From Mycobacterium sp. shizuoka-1 (GTDB taxonomy: Bacteria > Actinomycetota > Actinomycetes > Mycobacteriales > Mycobacteriaceae), in NCBI RefSeq assembly GCF_002723835.1, contig NZ_BEWG01000006.1, forward strand, positions 1-64,000: a DNA stretch of 64,000 nucleotides, in the 5' to 3' direction. Below the pieces are notes generated by a model. That model was not told where the DNA came from. It was given only the letters and a program-made list of their open reading frames with translations, and did not search any database. This document shows, piece by piece, positions 45,337-54,744 of the stretch. Within the stretch, counting starts at the first letter, position 1; each line of letters opens with the position of its first letter. The position numbers and the translations under genes were made by a program.

Positions 45337-45425
45337 GTCCATTGAAAGGTGGAACTTCCGAAACCGTTCACGGCGGGTTTTCCTGGCTTCAGCCGTAATG
45401 ACAGCCGCGCTGACCTGGAGTGACC

Positions 45426-46952
45426 ATGACCGATGCACTGACACCCACCACTCATTCATCGTCGCCGCTACCGCCCCCGTCCCGGCCGGGTGAAAGCGAG
45501 GACGCCCGGCTCGCCGAATTCGGCTACCAGCAGCGGCTCGACCGGTCGGTCGGCTCGCTGGCATCCTTCGCCATCGGGTTCGCCACGATCAGCGCCACCA
45601 CCGCGGTGTTCACCGGCTTCGGCGCGGGTTACTTCACCGCCGGGGGTCCGTTCGTATGGACGCTTCTGCTGGCGGGCGTGGTGTTCTCGCTGTGGGCGTT
45701 CATCGCCGCTGATCTGACCGCCAAGATCCCGCTCGCCGGGTACGCCTACCAGTGGACCAGCCGCATCAACGGCCCCAGCCTCGGGTGGTTCACCGGATTC
45801 GTGGCCCTGCTGGGCTGGATCAGCGGCATGACCGGTGTCGGATTCATTCTCTCGGGCTACCTCGGAGGGCTGTTCGGCTGGAACATGACCCAGAGCGAGC
45901 AGATCCTGGTCGCGATCGGCGTGGTGTTCCTGTGCGTGCTGATCAACATCTACGGCGTGCGCTTCGCCACCATGGTCAACAACATCGGGGTCAGCCTGGA
46001 GTTGATCATCACCGTCGGCGCCACGCTCTTCGTGGCCATCGTCGCCTTCTCCGCACCCGAGCACCACCAGCCGATCTCGGTACTGTTCACCGGCGGCCAA
46101 TCGGGCGACAAGGACTCCTACGTGCTGGCCTGGTTGGCCGCGGCACTCGGGCCGTTCTTCGGGCTGATCGGTGTCGAGTCCGGTGCCGACGTGGCCGAGG
46201 AGACCAAGAACGCGCGATATGTGGTGCCGCGCACCATGTTCTACGCGCTGGTCACCTCGGTGGTGATCGAACTGCTGATGTACATCGTCTACGTTCTGGC
46301 CATCCGGGACGAAGCGGCGGTGCAGGCCAACTCCGCGGCACCGATCGAGGAGATCATCAACCAGCAGGCCGGCCCCGTCGTCACCAAAATCGTTGTCGCC
46401 GTGGCACTGACCAACATCTTGGCGTGCCTGTTGTCCAACATCCTGGTCGCTACCCGGCTCACATACTCGATGGCGCGCGACAACATGCTGCCGTTCTCCC
46501 ATCTGTGGCGGCACGTCTCCCCCAAGAGCAAGGCCCCCACCTACGCCGTCATCGGGCTGGGCTGCCTGTCCACGGTGCTGCTGCTGTCGGCACTGGTCAA
46601 CGAAAAAGCGTTCAACTACATCCTCGGCATCGCCTCGCTGCTGTTCTTCTCGGTATACATCCTGCAGACCGTCGGACTGCTGATCGGCGTCCGCAAAGGC
46701 ACTATTCCGCAGGGCGAGCCGGGAACCTTCGACCTCGGCCGGTTCCGCCTCCCGGTCTACCTCACCGCCCTCGTCGTGTTCGTGGGCGTGGCCGTCGCAC
46801 TGATCTTCCTGCCCCAGTTCGCAGGCAACGGCTGGGTATTCGCAGGCATCCTCGTGGTCGGGGCGCTCTGGTGGGGCACCGGACTGCGCGGCCGGCTGCG
46901 CCGGGGTGAAGCCGGATCGGACTTCGCCCGCACCCATCTCGTCAACGACTAG
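45426..46952 (+). CDS. APC-family amino acid/amine permease
   Basis: A 508-residue membrane transporter with about 12 hydrophobic helices. The first begins GSLASFAIGFATISATTAVFTGF (in parts), the usual unwound helix-1 binding region of APC transporters; GLIGVESGADVAEETKNARYVVPR is the conserved loop after helix 6, and SRLTYSMARDNMLPF-type sequence appears as TRLTYSMARDN near residue 345. It most resembles the amino acid/choline/GABA branch. It probably imports the substrate for the transaminase 30 bases downstream. The ATG at 45426 has TGGAG five bases before it. Confidence 0.87.
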   Translation: MTDALTPTTHSSSPLPPPSRPGESEDARLAEFGYQQRLDRSVGSLASFAIGFATISATTAVFTGFGAGYFTAGGPFVWTLLLAGVVFSLWAFIAADLTAKIPLAGYAYQWTSRINGPSLGWFTGFVALLGWISGMTGVGFILSGYLGGLFGWNMTQSEQILVAIGVVFLCVLINIYGVRFATMVNNIGVSLELIITVGATLFVAIVAFSAPEHHQPISVLFTGGQSGDKDSYVLAWLAAALGPFFGLIGVESGADVAEETKNARYVVPRTMFYALVTSVVIELLMYIVYVLAIRDEAAVQANSAAPIEEIINQQAGPVVTKIVVAVALTNILACLLSNILVATRLTYSMARDNMLPFSHLWRHVSPKSKAPTYAVIGLGCLSTVLLLSALVNEKAFNYILGIASLLFFSVYILQTVGLLIGVRKGTIPQGEPGTFDLGRFRLPVYLTALVVFVGVAVALIFLPQFAGNGWVFAGILVVGALWWGTGLRGRLRRGEAGSDFARTHLVND

Positions 46953-46982
46953 AGCACCGGAAAACAAAGGAATTCATCTGTC

Positions 46983-48002
46983 ATGGCAATCAGCACCGAT
47001 TTCTCCACCAGCAACCTGGTCAGCGTCGAGCCCGGCGCCATCCGCGAGGACACCCCGCCCGGCTCGGTGATCCAGTACTCCGACTACGAGCTCGACTACT
47101 CCAGCGAATTCGCCGGCGGAGCCGCGTGGATCGAGGGCGAGTACGTGCCGGCTTCCGAGGCTCGAATCTCGATCTTCGACACCGGATTCGGGCATTCCGA
47201 CCTGACCTACACCGTCGCACATGTGTGGCACGGCAACATCTTCCGCCTCGATGACCATCTGGACCGCCTCCTCGACGGCGCACACAAGCTGCGGCTGGAG
47301 CCCGGACTGACCAAGGACGAACTAGCCGAGATCACCAAGCGCTGTGTCGCCCTGTCCCAGCTGCGAGAGTCCTTCGTCAACCTGACCCTCACCAGGGGAT
47401 ACGGAAAACGCAAGGGCGAGAAAGACTTGTCGAAGCTCAATCATCAGGTCTACATCTACGCGATCCCCTACCTGTGGGCCTTCCCGCCCGCCGAACAGAT
47501 CTTCGGCACCACCGCGATCGTCCCGCGCCATGTCCGCCGGGCCGGACGCAACACCGTCGACCCCACCATCAAGAACTACCAGTGGGGCGATCTCACCGCC
47601 GCCAGCTTCGAAGCCAAGGATCGCGGCGCACGCACCGCGATCCTGCTCGACGCCGACAACTGCGTGGCCGAGGGACCGGGCTTCAACGTGGTGATCGTCA
47701 AAGACGGCAAGCTGTTCTCGCCGTCGCGCAATGCCCTGCCCGGCATCACCCGCAAGACGGTGTTCGAGATCGCCGACGCGATGGGCGTCGAGGCCACCCT
47801 GTGCGACGTGACCAGCCGGGAACTCTACGACGCCGACGAACTGATGGCCGTGACCACCGCCGGCGGGGTGACGCCGATCGTCTCGCTCGACGGTGACGAG
47901 TTCGGCGACGGCGGCCCCGGGCCGTTGACCTTGGCGATCCGGGATCGCTTCTGGGCCTTGATGGACGAACCGTCACCGCTCATCGAAGCCATCGACTACT
48001 GA
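46983..48002 (+). CDS. class IV transaminase of the (R)-selective amine transaminase type
   Basis: A 339-residue PLP enzyme. It has the fold-type IV landmarks ISIFDTGFGHSDLTYTVAHVW, FRLDDHLDRLLDG, the PLP lysine K197 in DPTIKNYQWGDL, GPGFNVVIVKDG, LPGITRKTVFEIAD and TTAGGVTP. From memory these agree more closely with the Arthrobacter (R)-amine transaminase (SDYELD..., HVWNGNAFRLDDHIERL, GSGFNVVVIKDG) than with branched-chain or D-amino acid transaminases. The predicted reaction moves an amino group between an (R)-amine or D-amino acid and a keto acid, commonly with D-alanine as donor or pyruvate as acceptor. It sits between the permease and alanine racemase. Confidence 0.82.
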   Translation: MAISTDFSTSNLVSVEPGAIREDTPPGSVIQYSDYELDYSSEFAGGAAWIEGEYVPASEARISIFDTGFGHSDLTYTVAHVWHGNIFRLDDHLDRLLDGAHKLRLEPGLTKDELAEITKRCVALSQLRESFVNLTLTRGYGKRKGEKDLSKLNHQVYIYAIPYLWAFPPAEQIFGTTAIVPRHVRRAGRNTVDPTIKNYQWGDLTAASFEAKDRGARTAILLDADNCVAEGPGFNVVIVKDGKLFSPSRNALPGITRKTVFEIADAMGVEATLCDVTSRELYDADELMAVTTAGGVTPIVSLDGDEFGDGGPGPLTLAIRDRFWALMDEPSPLIEAIDY

Positions 48003-48003
48003 C

Positions 48004-49119
48004 ATGGCGGCCGTCGAGGCCGTCGTCGACCTCCGCGCGATCGCCCACAACGTCGCGGTGGTGGCGGCCCACGCCCGTGCGAGGGTGATGGCGGTGGTGA
48101 AGGCGGACGGCTACGGCCACGGCGCCACCGCCGTCGCCCACGCGGCACTGGACGCCGGCGCCGGCGAGCTCGGCGTGGCCACCGTCGACGAGGCGCTGGC
48201 GCTACGTCGCGACGGCGTATCCGCTCCGGTTGTGGCGTGGTTGCACACCCCGGCAACGGATTTCGCCGCCGCGGTCGCGGCAGACATCGAGATCGTGGTG
48301 TCCGGTACCCGGCAGCTGGGCGAGGTGGCCGCGGCCGCCGAGGCCGTCGGGGCGGCCGCGATGATCGGGGTCAAAGTCGACACCGGACTCGGGCGCGGCG
48401 GTGCGGCGCCGGCGGACTGGCCGGAACTGTGCGACGCGGTGGCGAAATACTCGGCGTCCGGGGCGATCGTCATGCGGACCGCGATGACCCACCTCGCCCG
48501 GGGTGACGAGCCATCGCACCCGCTCAACGACCAGCAGGTGGCCGGCCTGGATGCCTGTGTGGCCGACCTCCGCCGGGCCGGTGCGCCGGCGCAGGTGGTC
48601 CACGCCTCGAATTCGGCTGCAGCACTGACACGGCCGGACCTGTCCCGGGATCTGGTCCGGGCCGGGATCGCGGTCTACGGCCGGACGCCGGTGCCTGCGC
48701 TCGGCGACTTCGGGCTCATCCCCGCGATGACGCTGACCGCGGAGATCGCCTTGGTCAAACGGATTCCAGCCGGCCAGGGGGTGTCCTACAACCACACCTG
48801 GGTGGCTCCCCACGACACCACGATCGCGCTGATCGCGTGCGGTTACGCCGACGGAATCCCCCGGACGATGTCCAACGGGTTGACCGTATCGATCGGCGGA
48901 CGACGGTTCGGCAATGTGGGGCGAATCTGCATGGACCAGTTCGCCGTCGACGTGGGGCCGGACGGCAGTGGGGTTGCCGAGGGCGACCGGGCGGTGTTGT
49001 TCGGCACCGGCGCGGCCGGCGAGAACACGGCGGCGGACTGGGCGCGCGCGACAAACACGATCGACTACGAGATCCTCTCCGGGATCCGCGGACGCACCGC
49101 CCGCCGCTACGTGTCCTGA
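48004..49119 (+). CDS. alr: alanine racemase
   Basis: A 371-residue fold-type III PLP racemase, L-alanine to D-alanine and back. The PLP lysine is K33 in [10 protein letters not shown]; the opposing catalytic tyrosine is Y262 in [18 protein letters not shown] and GRICMDQF are other family markers. The normal mycobacterial alr lies near groES/L and tsaD, so this is likely a second, catabolic copy. One base separates the transaminase stop from its ATG, implying cotranslation. Its 3' end overlaps the convergent kinase gene by 13 bases. Confidence 0.9.
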   Translation: MAAVEAVVDLRAIAHNVAVVAAHARARVMAVVKADGYGHGATAVAHAALDAGAGELGVATVDEALALRRDGVSAPVVAWLHTPATDFAAAVAADIEIVVSGTRQLGEVAAAAEAVGAAAMIGVKVDTGLGRGGAAPADWPELCDAVAKYSASGAIVMRTAMTHLARGDEPSHPLNDQQVAGLDACVADLRRAGAPAQVVHASNSAAALTRPDLSRDLVRAGIAVYGRTPVPALGDFGLIPAMTLTAEIALVKRIPAGQGVSYNHTWVAPHDTTIALIACGYADGIPRTMSNGLTVSIGGRRFGNVGRICMDQFAVDVGPDGSGVAEGDRAVLFGTGAAGENTAADWARATNTIDYEILSGIRGRTARRYVS

Positions 49120-50510
49120 CCGAACGTCAGAACCCTTGCCTGGTGGTAGCGCTCGATGATCCAGGGCGTGGGCTCGGCCTCGTAGCGGGTGCTGCGCCCC
49201 GCCGACCACACCGGTGGGCCATCGCCACCGGAGAGCACCCAGGCGGCCTGGCGGGCGGCGCCCAGCGCGACGTACTCACCCGGTTCGGGCACCTCGACGG
49301 GTCGCCCCAACACGGCTGGAGCGATCCGGCGAACCGCCTCCGATCGCGCCCCGCCGCCGACCATCAGCACCCGGTCGGCCTCGATGCCCTGTTCGGCGAT
49401 CTTGTCCAGGCAGAACGCCATCGATGCGAGCAGACCCTCGACCGCGGCGCGAGCGACGTTGGCCGGCAGTAAGTTCCGGCCGGTCACTCCGTGCAGTGCG
49501 CCGGTCGCGGTGGGCAGGTTCGGCGACCGTTCGCCGTCGAAGTACGGAACCCAGACCAGGCCATCGGCACCGGCCGGAGCGCTGCAGGCCAGCCGGGAGA
49601 ACTCGTCGATGTCGACACCGAGCATCGCCGCGACGGCGGCCAGCACCGGCGCACCGTTCAGCGTGCACACCAGTGGCAGGTAGCGACCGGTCGCGTCGGC
49701 GAAACCGGCCACCAGCCCGTCGGGGTCGTCGGGTTTCACCTCGCCCACGGCGCTGACCACGCCGGAGGTGCCCAGTGAGATCACGCAGTCCCCAACGCCG
49801 GCGCCGAGTCCCAGCGCCGCCGCGGCGTTGTCGCCGGCCCCCGGACCCAGTATCGCTCCCGTCCGGCTGGTCCCGGCCGGTTCGTGAGGAGCCAGGACCC
49901 GGGGCAGCGCAGGCCGGCGGCCGAGCATCGCGGCGGTCACCACATCGTCGCGATAGACACCGGCGGCGACCGAGTAATAACCCGTGCCGCTGGCGTCGCT
50001 GCGGTCGGTGCACAACGCGTCGAGATCGGTCGTATCCCGCAGTCGCCAGGTCAGCCAGTCGTGGGGCAGACACACCGCGGCCGTGGCATCGGCGTTGGCG
50101 GGCTCGTGCTCGGCGAGCCAGCGAATCTTGGTCACGGTGAACGACGCGACGGGGACGACGCCGAGCTCACCGGACCACCAGGCCGCTCCGCCGAACTCAC
50201 GCACCAGGTCCGCCGCGGCCGGGCCCGAGCGGGTGTCGTTCCACAGCAGCGCCGGGCGCACGACGGCGCCGTCCTGGTCCAGGCACACCATGCCGTGTTG
50301 CTGTCCACCGACCGACACCGCGGCCACGTCGTCGAGTCCGCCGGCCTCGTCGATGCTGTCCCGCAGGGCACGCCACCAGTGTTCGGGGTCGACCTCGGTG
50401 CCCGGCGGGTGCGCCGTGCTGGCCGAGCGCACCACCGCGCCGGAGTCGGCGTCACAGACCAGGAGCTTGCACGACTGGGTGGACGAGTCGATGCCGGCCA
50501 CCAGCGTCAT
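49107..50510 (-). CDS. xylB: FGGY-family sugar kinase, xylulokinase-like
   Basis: A 467-residue kinase with the actin-like ATPase fold. The N-domain has [13 protein letters not shown] and [11 protein letters not shown], the xylulokinase-type substrate segment, and [10 protein letters not shown]. The C-domain has [13 protein letters not shown] with the catalytic aspartate, ISLGTSGVV, and [10 protein letters not shown]. The closest known activity is D-xylulose + ATP to xylulose-5-phosphate, but other pentoses or tetritols are phosphorylated by relatives. No sugar transporter or isomerase gene is adjacent. Convergent with alr. Confidence 0.83.
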   Translation of the reverse strand: MTLVAGIDSSTQSCKLLVCDADSGAVVRSASTAHPPGTEVDPEHWWRALRDSIDEAGGLDDVAAVSVGGQQHGMVCLDQDGAVVRPALLWNDTRSGPAAADLVREFGGAAWWSGELGVVPVASFTVTKIRWLAEHEPANADATAAVCLPHDWLTWRLRDTTDLDALCTDRSDASGTGYYSVAAGVYRDDVVTAAMLGRRPALPRVLAPHEPAGTSRTGAILGPGAGDNAAAALGLGAGVGDCVISLGTSGVVSAVGEVKPDDPDGLVAGFADATGRYLPLVCTLNGAPVLAAVAAMLGVDIDEFSRLACSAPAGADGLVWVPYFDGERSPNLPTATGALHGVTGRNLLPANVARAAVEGLLASMAFCLDKIAEQGIEADRVLMVGGGARSEAVRRIAPAVLGRPVEVPEPGEYVALGAARQAAWVLSGGDGPPVWSAGRSTRYEAEPTPWIIERYHQARVLTFGQDT

Positions 50511-50666
50511 GCGCCGGTCACCGCGATCAGAGATATCAGCGCCACCAGCCCATTCAACCCGCCGGACGGCCCGCCGATCAAACCTCGTTCGGCGGCTAAC
50601 CGAGCGACAGGAGAACCGTGTTCTCTCACTTGGTCAGCAAACCTCGCGTAATGCGGCATACGGCAT

Positions 50667-50725
50667 TGACACTCGTTGAACTCAACTGCAACAGTGGCTC
50701 CACCGAGGGCCATGGGAGGAACATT
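50667..50725 (+). promoter_or_regulatory. possible promoter and small palindrome before the P450 gene
   Basis: TTGACA (50667-50672) could be a -35 element, followed by GTTGA-AC-TCAAC (50676-50687), a perfect 5-base-arm palindrome. GGGAGGA (50714-50720) is a strong ribosome site before the GTG at 50729. Nothing else was seen in this 218-base gap. Confidence 0.4.
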
Positions 50726-50728
50726 CCG

Positions 50729-51910
50729 GTGACAGTCAGTGCCGCTCACGATCTTCACTACGATCCCTACGACGTCGAGCAGAACATCAACCCGTTCCCG
50801 ATGTTCGCGCGACTGCGCGAGCAGGCGCCGCTGTACTACAACGCCGAACTCGACTTCTACGCACTGAGCCGCTTCGACGATGTCAACAAGGCCGTCATCG
50901 ACCACGAGACGTTCATCTCGGGCCGCGGCGCCCTGCTCGAGATCATCAAGTCCGGCATGGAGATCCCGCCGGGCACACTGATTTTCGAGGATCCCCCGAT
51001 CCACAACATCCACCGCAACCTGCTGTCCCGGGTGTTCACGCCGCGCAAAGTCGCCGCCCTGGAGCCGCAGATCCGGGAGTTCACCACCCGGTGTCTGGAT
51101 CCACTGGTCGGCACCGGACGATTCGACTTCGTCAACGACCTCGGCGAGCAGATGCCGATGCGGGTGATCGGCATGCTGCTCGGCATTCCCGAAGACCGGC
51201 AGCGCGCGATCACCGACCACGGCGAGGCGACCCTGCAATCGGAGAAGGTCGACCTGCTGGCCACCGGTGAGGTGTTCGCCGAGTTCATCGACTACCGCCG
51301 TGAGCACCCGTCGGACGACATCATGACCGACCTGCTCAACGCCGAGTTCACCGACGAGACCGGCACGGTGCGGCGGCTGCACCGCGAGGAACTGCTGCTG
51401 TATCTGACGGTGATCGCGACCGCGGGAGCCGAAACCACCACCCGCCTGATCGGCTGGGCCGGCAAGACGCTCGCCGAATATCCCGATCAGCGCCGCGAGC
51501 TCGCCGAGAATCCGGCGCTGATCCCACAGGCGATCGAGGAGATCCTGCGCTGGGAGCCACCCGCGCTGCAGATCGCGCGCTACGTCACCCGAGATGTCGA
51601 ATACTACGGGCAGACGGTGCCCGAGGGCTCAGCGATGCTGATGCTCGTGGGCGCCGCAAACCGCGACCACCGCCGGTTCGCCCCGGATGGCGACGTGTTC
51701 GACATCCATCGGGAACTGAAGTCGCACATGACATTCGGTGCTGGCACCCACTTCTGCATGGGCAACGCGCTGGCTCGAATGGAGGGGCGCATCGCGCTCG
51801 AGGAGATCCTCAAGCGCTTCCCGACCTGGGAGGTCGACTGGCCCCATGCGGTCAAGTCGCAGACCACGGCGGTGCGCGGCTGGGACGCGCTGCCCACGAT
51901 CGTTGCCTGA
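50729..51910 (+). CDS. cytochrome P450
   Basis: A 393-residue P450 with the I-helix VIATAGAETTTRL, K-helix EEILRWE, and haem loop FGAGTHFCMGNALARME with C343. The GTG at 50729 follows GGGAGGA at the right distance; the longer frame from an upstream ATG at 50618 has no ribosome site. The following SDR and kinase-like genes are linked, so it may hydroxylate a substrate whose alcohol is then oxidised by the mycofactocin-type SDR. No ferredoxin is adjacent; the one at 42531 is in another operon. Confidence 0.9.
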   Translation: MTVSAAHDLHYDPYDVEQNINPFPMFARLREQAPLYYNAELDFYALSRFDDVNKAVIDHETFISGRGALLEIIKSGMEIPPGTLIFEDPPIHNIHRNLLSRVFTPRKVAALEPQIREFTTRCLDPLVGTGRFDFVNDLGEQMPMRVIGMLLGIPEDRQRAITDHGEATLQSEKVDLLATGEVFAEFIDYRREHPSDDIMTDLLNAEFTDETGTVRRLHREELLLYLTVIATAGAETTTRLIGWAGKTLAEYPDQRRELAENPALIPQAIEEILRWEPPALQIARYVTRDVEYYGQTVPEGSAMLMLVGAANRDHRRFAPDGDVFDIHRELKSHMTFGAGTHFCMGNALARMEGRIALEEILKRFPTWEVDWPHAVKSQTTAVRGWDALPTIVA

Positions 51911-51944
51911 CACCCATCCACGACGACACGAGGACCGAGAAACC

Positions 51945-52784
51945 ATGGCAGGACGCGTAGAAGGCAAGGTCGCATTCATCACCGGTGCAGCCCGCGGGCA
52001 GGGCCGTGCCCACGCGGTGCGGCTGGCGCAAGAAGGCGCCGACATCATCGCCGTCGACATCTGCAAGAAGGTCGACACGGTCGACCTGATCGCCGCCTCG
52101 ACGCCCGAGGACCTGGCCGAGACCGCCGACCTGGTGAAGGGGCACAACCGCCGCATCTACACCGCGGAGGTCGACGTCCGCGACTACGACGCGTTGAAGT
52201 CGGCGGTCGACACCGGTGTGGAGCAGCTGGGCCGACTCGACATCATCGTGGCCAACGCCGGTATCGGCAACGGCGGCCAGACACTGGACAAGACCAGTGA
52301 GACCGACTGGACCGCGATGATCGACATCAACCTCGGCGGGGTGTGGAAGACGGTGAAAGCTGGTGTGCCGCACATCCTGGAGGGCGGGCGCGGCGGCTCG
52401 ATCATCCTGACCAGCTCGGTCGGCGGGCTCAAGGCCTACCCGCACACCGGCCATTACGTCGCCGCCAAACACGGTGTCGTCGGTCTGATGCGCACGTTCG
52501 CCGTCGAGCTGGGGGCCCAGAATATCCGGGTCAACTCGGTGCACCCGACCAATGTGAACACACCGCTGTTCATGAACGAGCCCACGATGAGGCTGTTCCG
52601 CCCCGACCTGGAAAACCCGGGTCCGGAGGACATGAAGGTCGTGGGCCAGTTGATGCACACGCTGCCGATCGGTTGGGTCGAGCCCGAGGACATCGCCAAC
52701 GCGGTGCTGTTCCTGGCCTCCGACGAGGCCCGCTTCATCACCGGGGTCACGCTGCCGGTCGACGGCGGCAGCTGCCTGAAGTGA
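51945..52784 (+). CDS. mycofactocin-coupled SDR
   Basis: A 279-residue SDR of the mycofactocin-dependent type: start GRVEGKVAFITGAARGQGRAHAVRLAQEG (in parts), an insertion after the second strand (IAASTPEDLAETADLVKGHNRRIY), then catalytic serine in LTSSVGG and YVAAKH giving Tyr and Lys. Members keep NAD(H) bound and pass electrons to the peptide-derived cofactor mycofactocin rather than exchanging NADH. It starts 34 bases after the P450 and overlaps the next gene in GTGA. It probably oxidises an alcohol made by the P450. Confidence 0.87.
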   Translation: MAGRVEGKVAFITGAARGQGRAHAVRLAQEGADIIAVDICKKVDTVDLIAASTPEDLAETADLVKGHNRRIYTAEVDVRDYDALKSAVDTGVEQLGRLDIIVANAGIGNGGQTLDKTSETDWTAMIDINLGGVWKTVKAGVPHILEGGRGGSIILTSSVGGLKAYPHTGHYVAAKHGVVGLMRTFAVELGAQNIRVNSVHPTNVNTPLFMNEPTMRLFRPDLENPGPEDMKVVGQLMHTLPIGWVEPEDIANAVLFLASDEARFITGVTLPVDGGSCLK

Positions 52785-53851
52785 CCGCCGCTGATCTCAC
52801 CGTCCCCAGCGAGTGGGACGAGATCACCCCGCAGTGGATGACAGCGGCGATCCGCAGCCATTTCCCCGACGCCGAGGTGGGCGCCGTTGAGGTCGCGATG
52901 CGCGACGACGGGACCAATCGGCGGGCCCGGTTGCGGCTGTCCTACACGGCGGGCAGCGGGCCCGAGACGGTGTTCGCCAAGGCCGTCGACCCGGCGCACG
53001 CCGAGCTGGTCGCGCTCACCAGCGGCCTGTTCCACGAGCCGCGGCTGTTCGCCTCGGGAGTGACTCTGCCCCTTGCCCATCCGCAGGTCTACGCCGCCGT
53101 GTACGACGAGGCCGCGTCGACCTTCCTGATGGTCATGCAAGACGTCACCGCACTGGGGGCCGACCCGCGTGACTCGACACGACCACTCACCGTCGAGCAG
53201 GCCGCCAGCGGCGTGCGCGGGCTGGCCAGGATGCACAGCCAGTTCTGGGGCGCGCGGCTGACGAGCGATCAGCAGCTGGACTGGGTGGAACCGTTCGTCC
53301 CGTTCGCCGGCCTGGAGCTGGCCCCGCTGGAGATCGCCTACGAACGCCTCGGCGACACAGTGCCCGCCGAGATCCCGGCGATGACCGGCACCGACCTGTT
53401 CGTCGACATCTGGGCGCGCTACATCACCACACTCACCACGACCGCGCCGACCCTGCTGCACGGCGACCCGCACATCGGCAACACCTACGTCCTGCCCGAC
53501 GGCGAAGTCGGATTCCTGGACTGGCAGATGGTTCGGCGCGGCAACTGGTCGCTGGACCTGGGCTACTTCCTGCAGGGCGCGCTGACCATCGACGATCGGC
53601 GCTCGGCGGAACGCGACCTGGTCGAGGAATACCGGGCCGCGCTGACCCTGCCCGCCGACGAACTGCCCTCGGTCGACGAGGTGTGGTTGCGCTATCGCGC
53701 CTCGGTGGCGCACGGGCTGGCCATCTGGATCGCCACCCTCAGCGGGGGCGACGCCTGGCAGCGCCCGGACATCTGCCTCGCCTTCGCCCAACGCTACGCG
53801 GCGGCCTTCGTGGAATTGGAGACTCGCGCTGCCCTGGACGACATCGCCTGA
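52781..53851 (+). CDS. aminoglycoside-phosphotransferase-fold kinase (APH family)
   Basis: A 356-residue protein with the APH/choline-kinase fold. The catalytic loop is LLHGDPHIGNTYVLPDG (about residues 225-241) and the magnesium motif is GFLDWQMVRRGNWSLDLGYF. It starts at GTG in a 4-base overlap with the SDR stop. Relatives in actinobacterial catabolic clusters are annotated phosphotransferases of unknown alcohol substrate; phosphorylating a hydroxylated intermediate would be consistent. Last gene of a three-gene operon, ending 65 bases before a convergent hydrolase. Confidence 0.8.
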   Translation: MTAADLTVPSEWDEITPQWMTAAIRSHFPDAEVGAVEVAMRDDGTNRRARLRLSYTAGSGPETVFAKAVDPAHAELVALTSGLFHEPRLFASGVTLPLAHPQVYAAVYDEAASTFLMVMQDVTALGADPRDSTRPLTVEQAASGVRGLARMHSQFWGARLTSDQQLDWVEPFVPFAGLELAPLEIAYERLGDTVPAEIPAMTGTDLFVDIWARYITTLTTTAPTLLHGDPHIGNTYVLPDGEVGFLDWQMVRRGNWSLDLGYFLQGALTIDDRRSAERDLVEEYRAALTLPADELPSVDEVWLRYRASVAHGLAIWIATLSGGDAWQRPDICLAFAQRYAAAFVELETRAALDDIA

Positions 53852-53868
53852 CCGCCCTTCTTTTCTCG

Positions 53869-53925
53869 CGAGATTGAACTGGCGCGGAGGCTTACTCGAC
53901 CTTTGTCTGCGAGAGTTCAATCTCG
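53869..53925. repeat. 12-base inverted repeat between convergent operons
   Basis: CGAGATTGAACT (53869-53880) and AGTTCAATCTCG (53914-53925) pair perfectly with a 33-base spacer. The right arm overlaps the stop codon of the alpha/beta hydrolase gene. The hairpin could end transcription from both sides, although it lacks a U-tract. Confidence 0.65.
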
Positions 53926-54744
53926 GCAACTGCCGAAGAACTCCAGTAGCAGCGCGGCCAGCGCCTCGGGCTGCTCGATCTGTGGGCAGTGCCCGGCCCC
54001 CTCGACGACCGCCGAGCGGGCACCGGTGATCTGCCCGGCGATGGCTGCGGCCCACCCGGAAGGCAACAACTTGTCGGCCGCACCCTCGACCACCAGAACC
54101 GGGACACCGATGCGCTCGTAGGCCCGCGTGCTCGACGGGGTCGGCGGAGGCTGGAGCCCGGGCCGGCGAAACCGGGCTGCCGCCAACGCCTCCCACGCCC
54201 CGGGCGCGATGCTCGACTCATGGCGCCGCCGCACGTAGTCCTCGTCGGCGGGATAGGCCGGGTCGGCGAACAACGCTTCGACGATGGCCCGCATCCCCTC
54301 GACGGTGGCGTCGTACTCGTACAAAGCGGTGGTGTGCCGGTTCTTCTGGATCTCGCCACCACCGCAGATCGTGACCGCGCTGCGCACCGGCAGCACCGGC
54401 ACCGCCGACGTCTGGTCCACCAACAGATTGATGGCCCCCATCGAGTTGCCGACGAAATGCGCGGAGTCGATACCCAGCAGGGCACAGAGCCGCGCGATAT
54501 GCCGGATCCGCATCCCACGCCCGTCGACGAAGTCGACGACCTTGGCCGACTCCCCGAACCCCAGCATGTCCGGCGCCAGCACCCGATACTTCTGCGACAG
54601 CAACGGAATGAGCTTCTCCCAGCCGATTTCGGCGCTGACCCCGAATTCGCCGCCGTGCAGCAGGACGACCGGCTCGCCCTCCCCCGCCTCGAGAAAGTGG
54701 GTTGCCAATCCGTCGACGACGACCGTGCGATGGTGATAGCTCAC
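53917..54744 (-). CDS. alpha/beta hydrolase
   Basis: A 275-residue alpha/beta hydrolase: oxyanion-hole LLHGGEFG (about residue 28), nucleophile elbow FVGNSMGA with Ser near residue 99, and the catalytic aspartate/histidine region VVEGAADKLLPSG and EGAGHCPQIEQP. It resembles ring-cleavage product hydrolases, as does MhpC upstream in the same operon, so it may act on a second C-C or ester bond. It starts at GTG, overlapping the cyclase stop in GTGA. Last gene of the mhp-like operon. Confidence 0.85.
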   Translation of the reverse strand: MSYHHRTVVVDGLATHFLEAGEGEPVVLLHGGEFGVSAEIGWEKLIPLLSQKYRVLAPDMLGFGESAKVVDFVDGRGMRIRHIARLCALLGIDSAHFVGNSMGAINLLVDQTSAVPVLPVRSAVTICGGGEIQKNRHTTALYEYDATVEGMRAIVEALFADPAYPADEDYVRRRHESSIAPGAWEALAAARFRRPGLQPPPTPSSTRAYERIGVPVLVVEGAADKLLPSGWAAAIAGQITGARSAVVEGAGHCPQIEQPEALAALLLEFFGSCRD

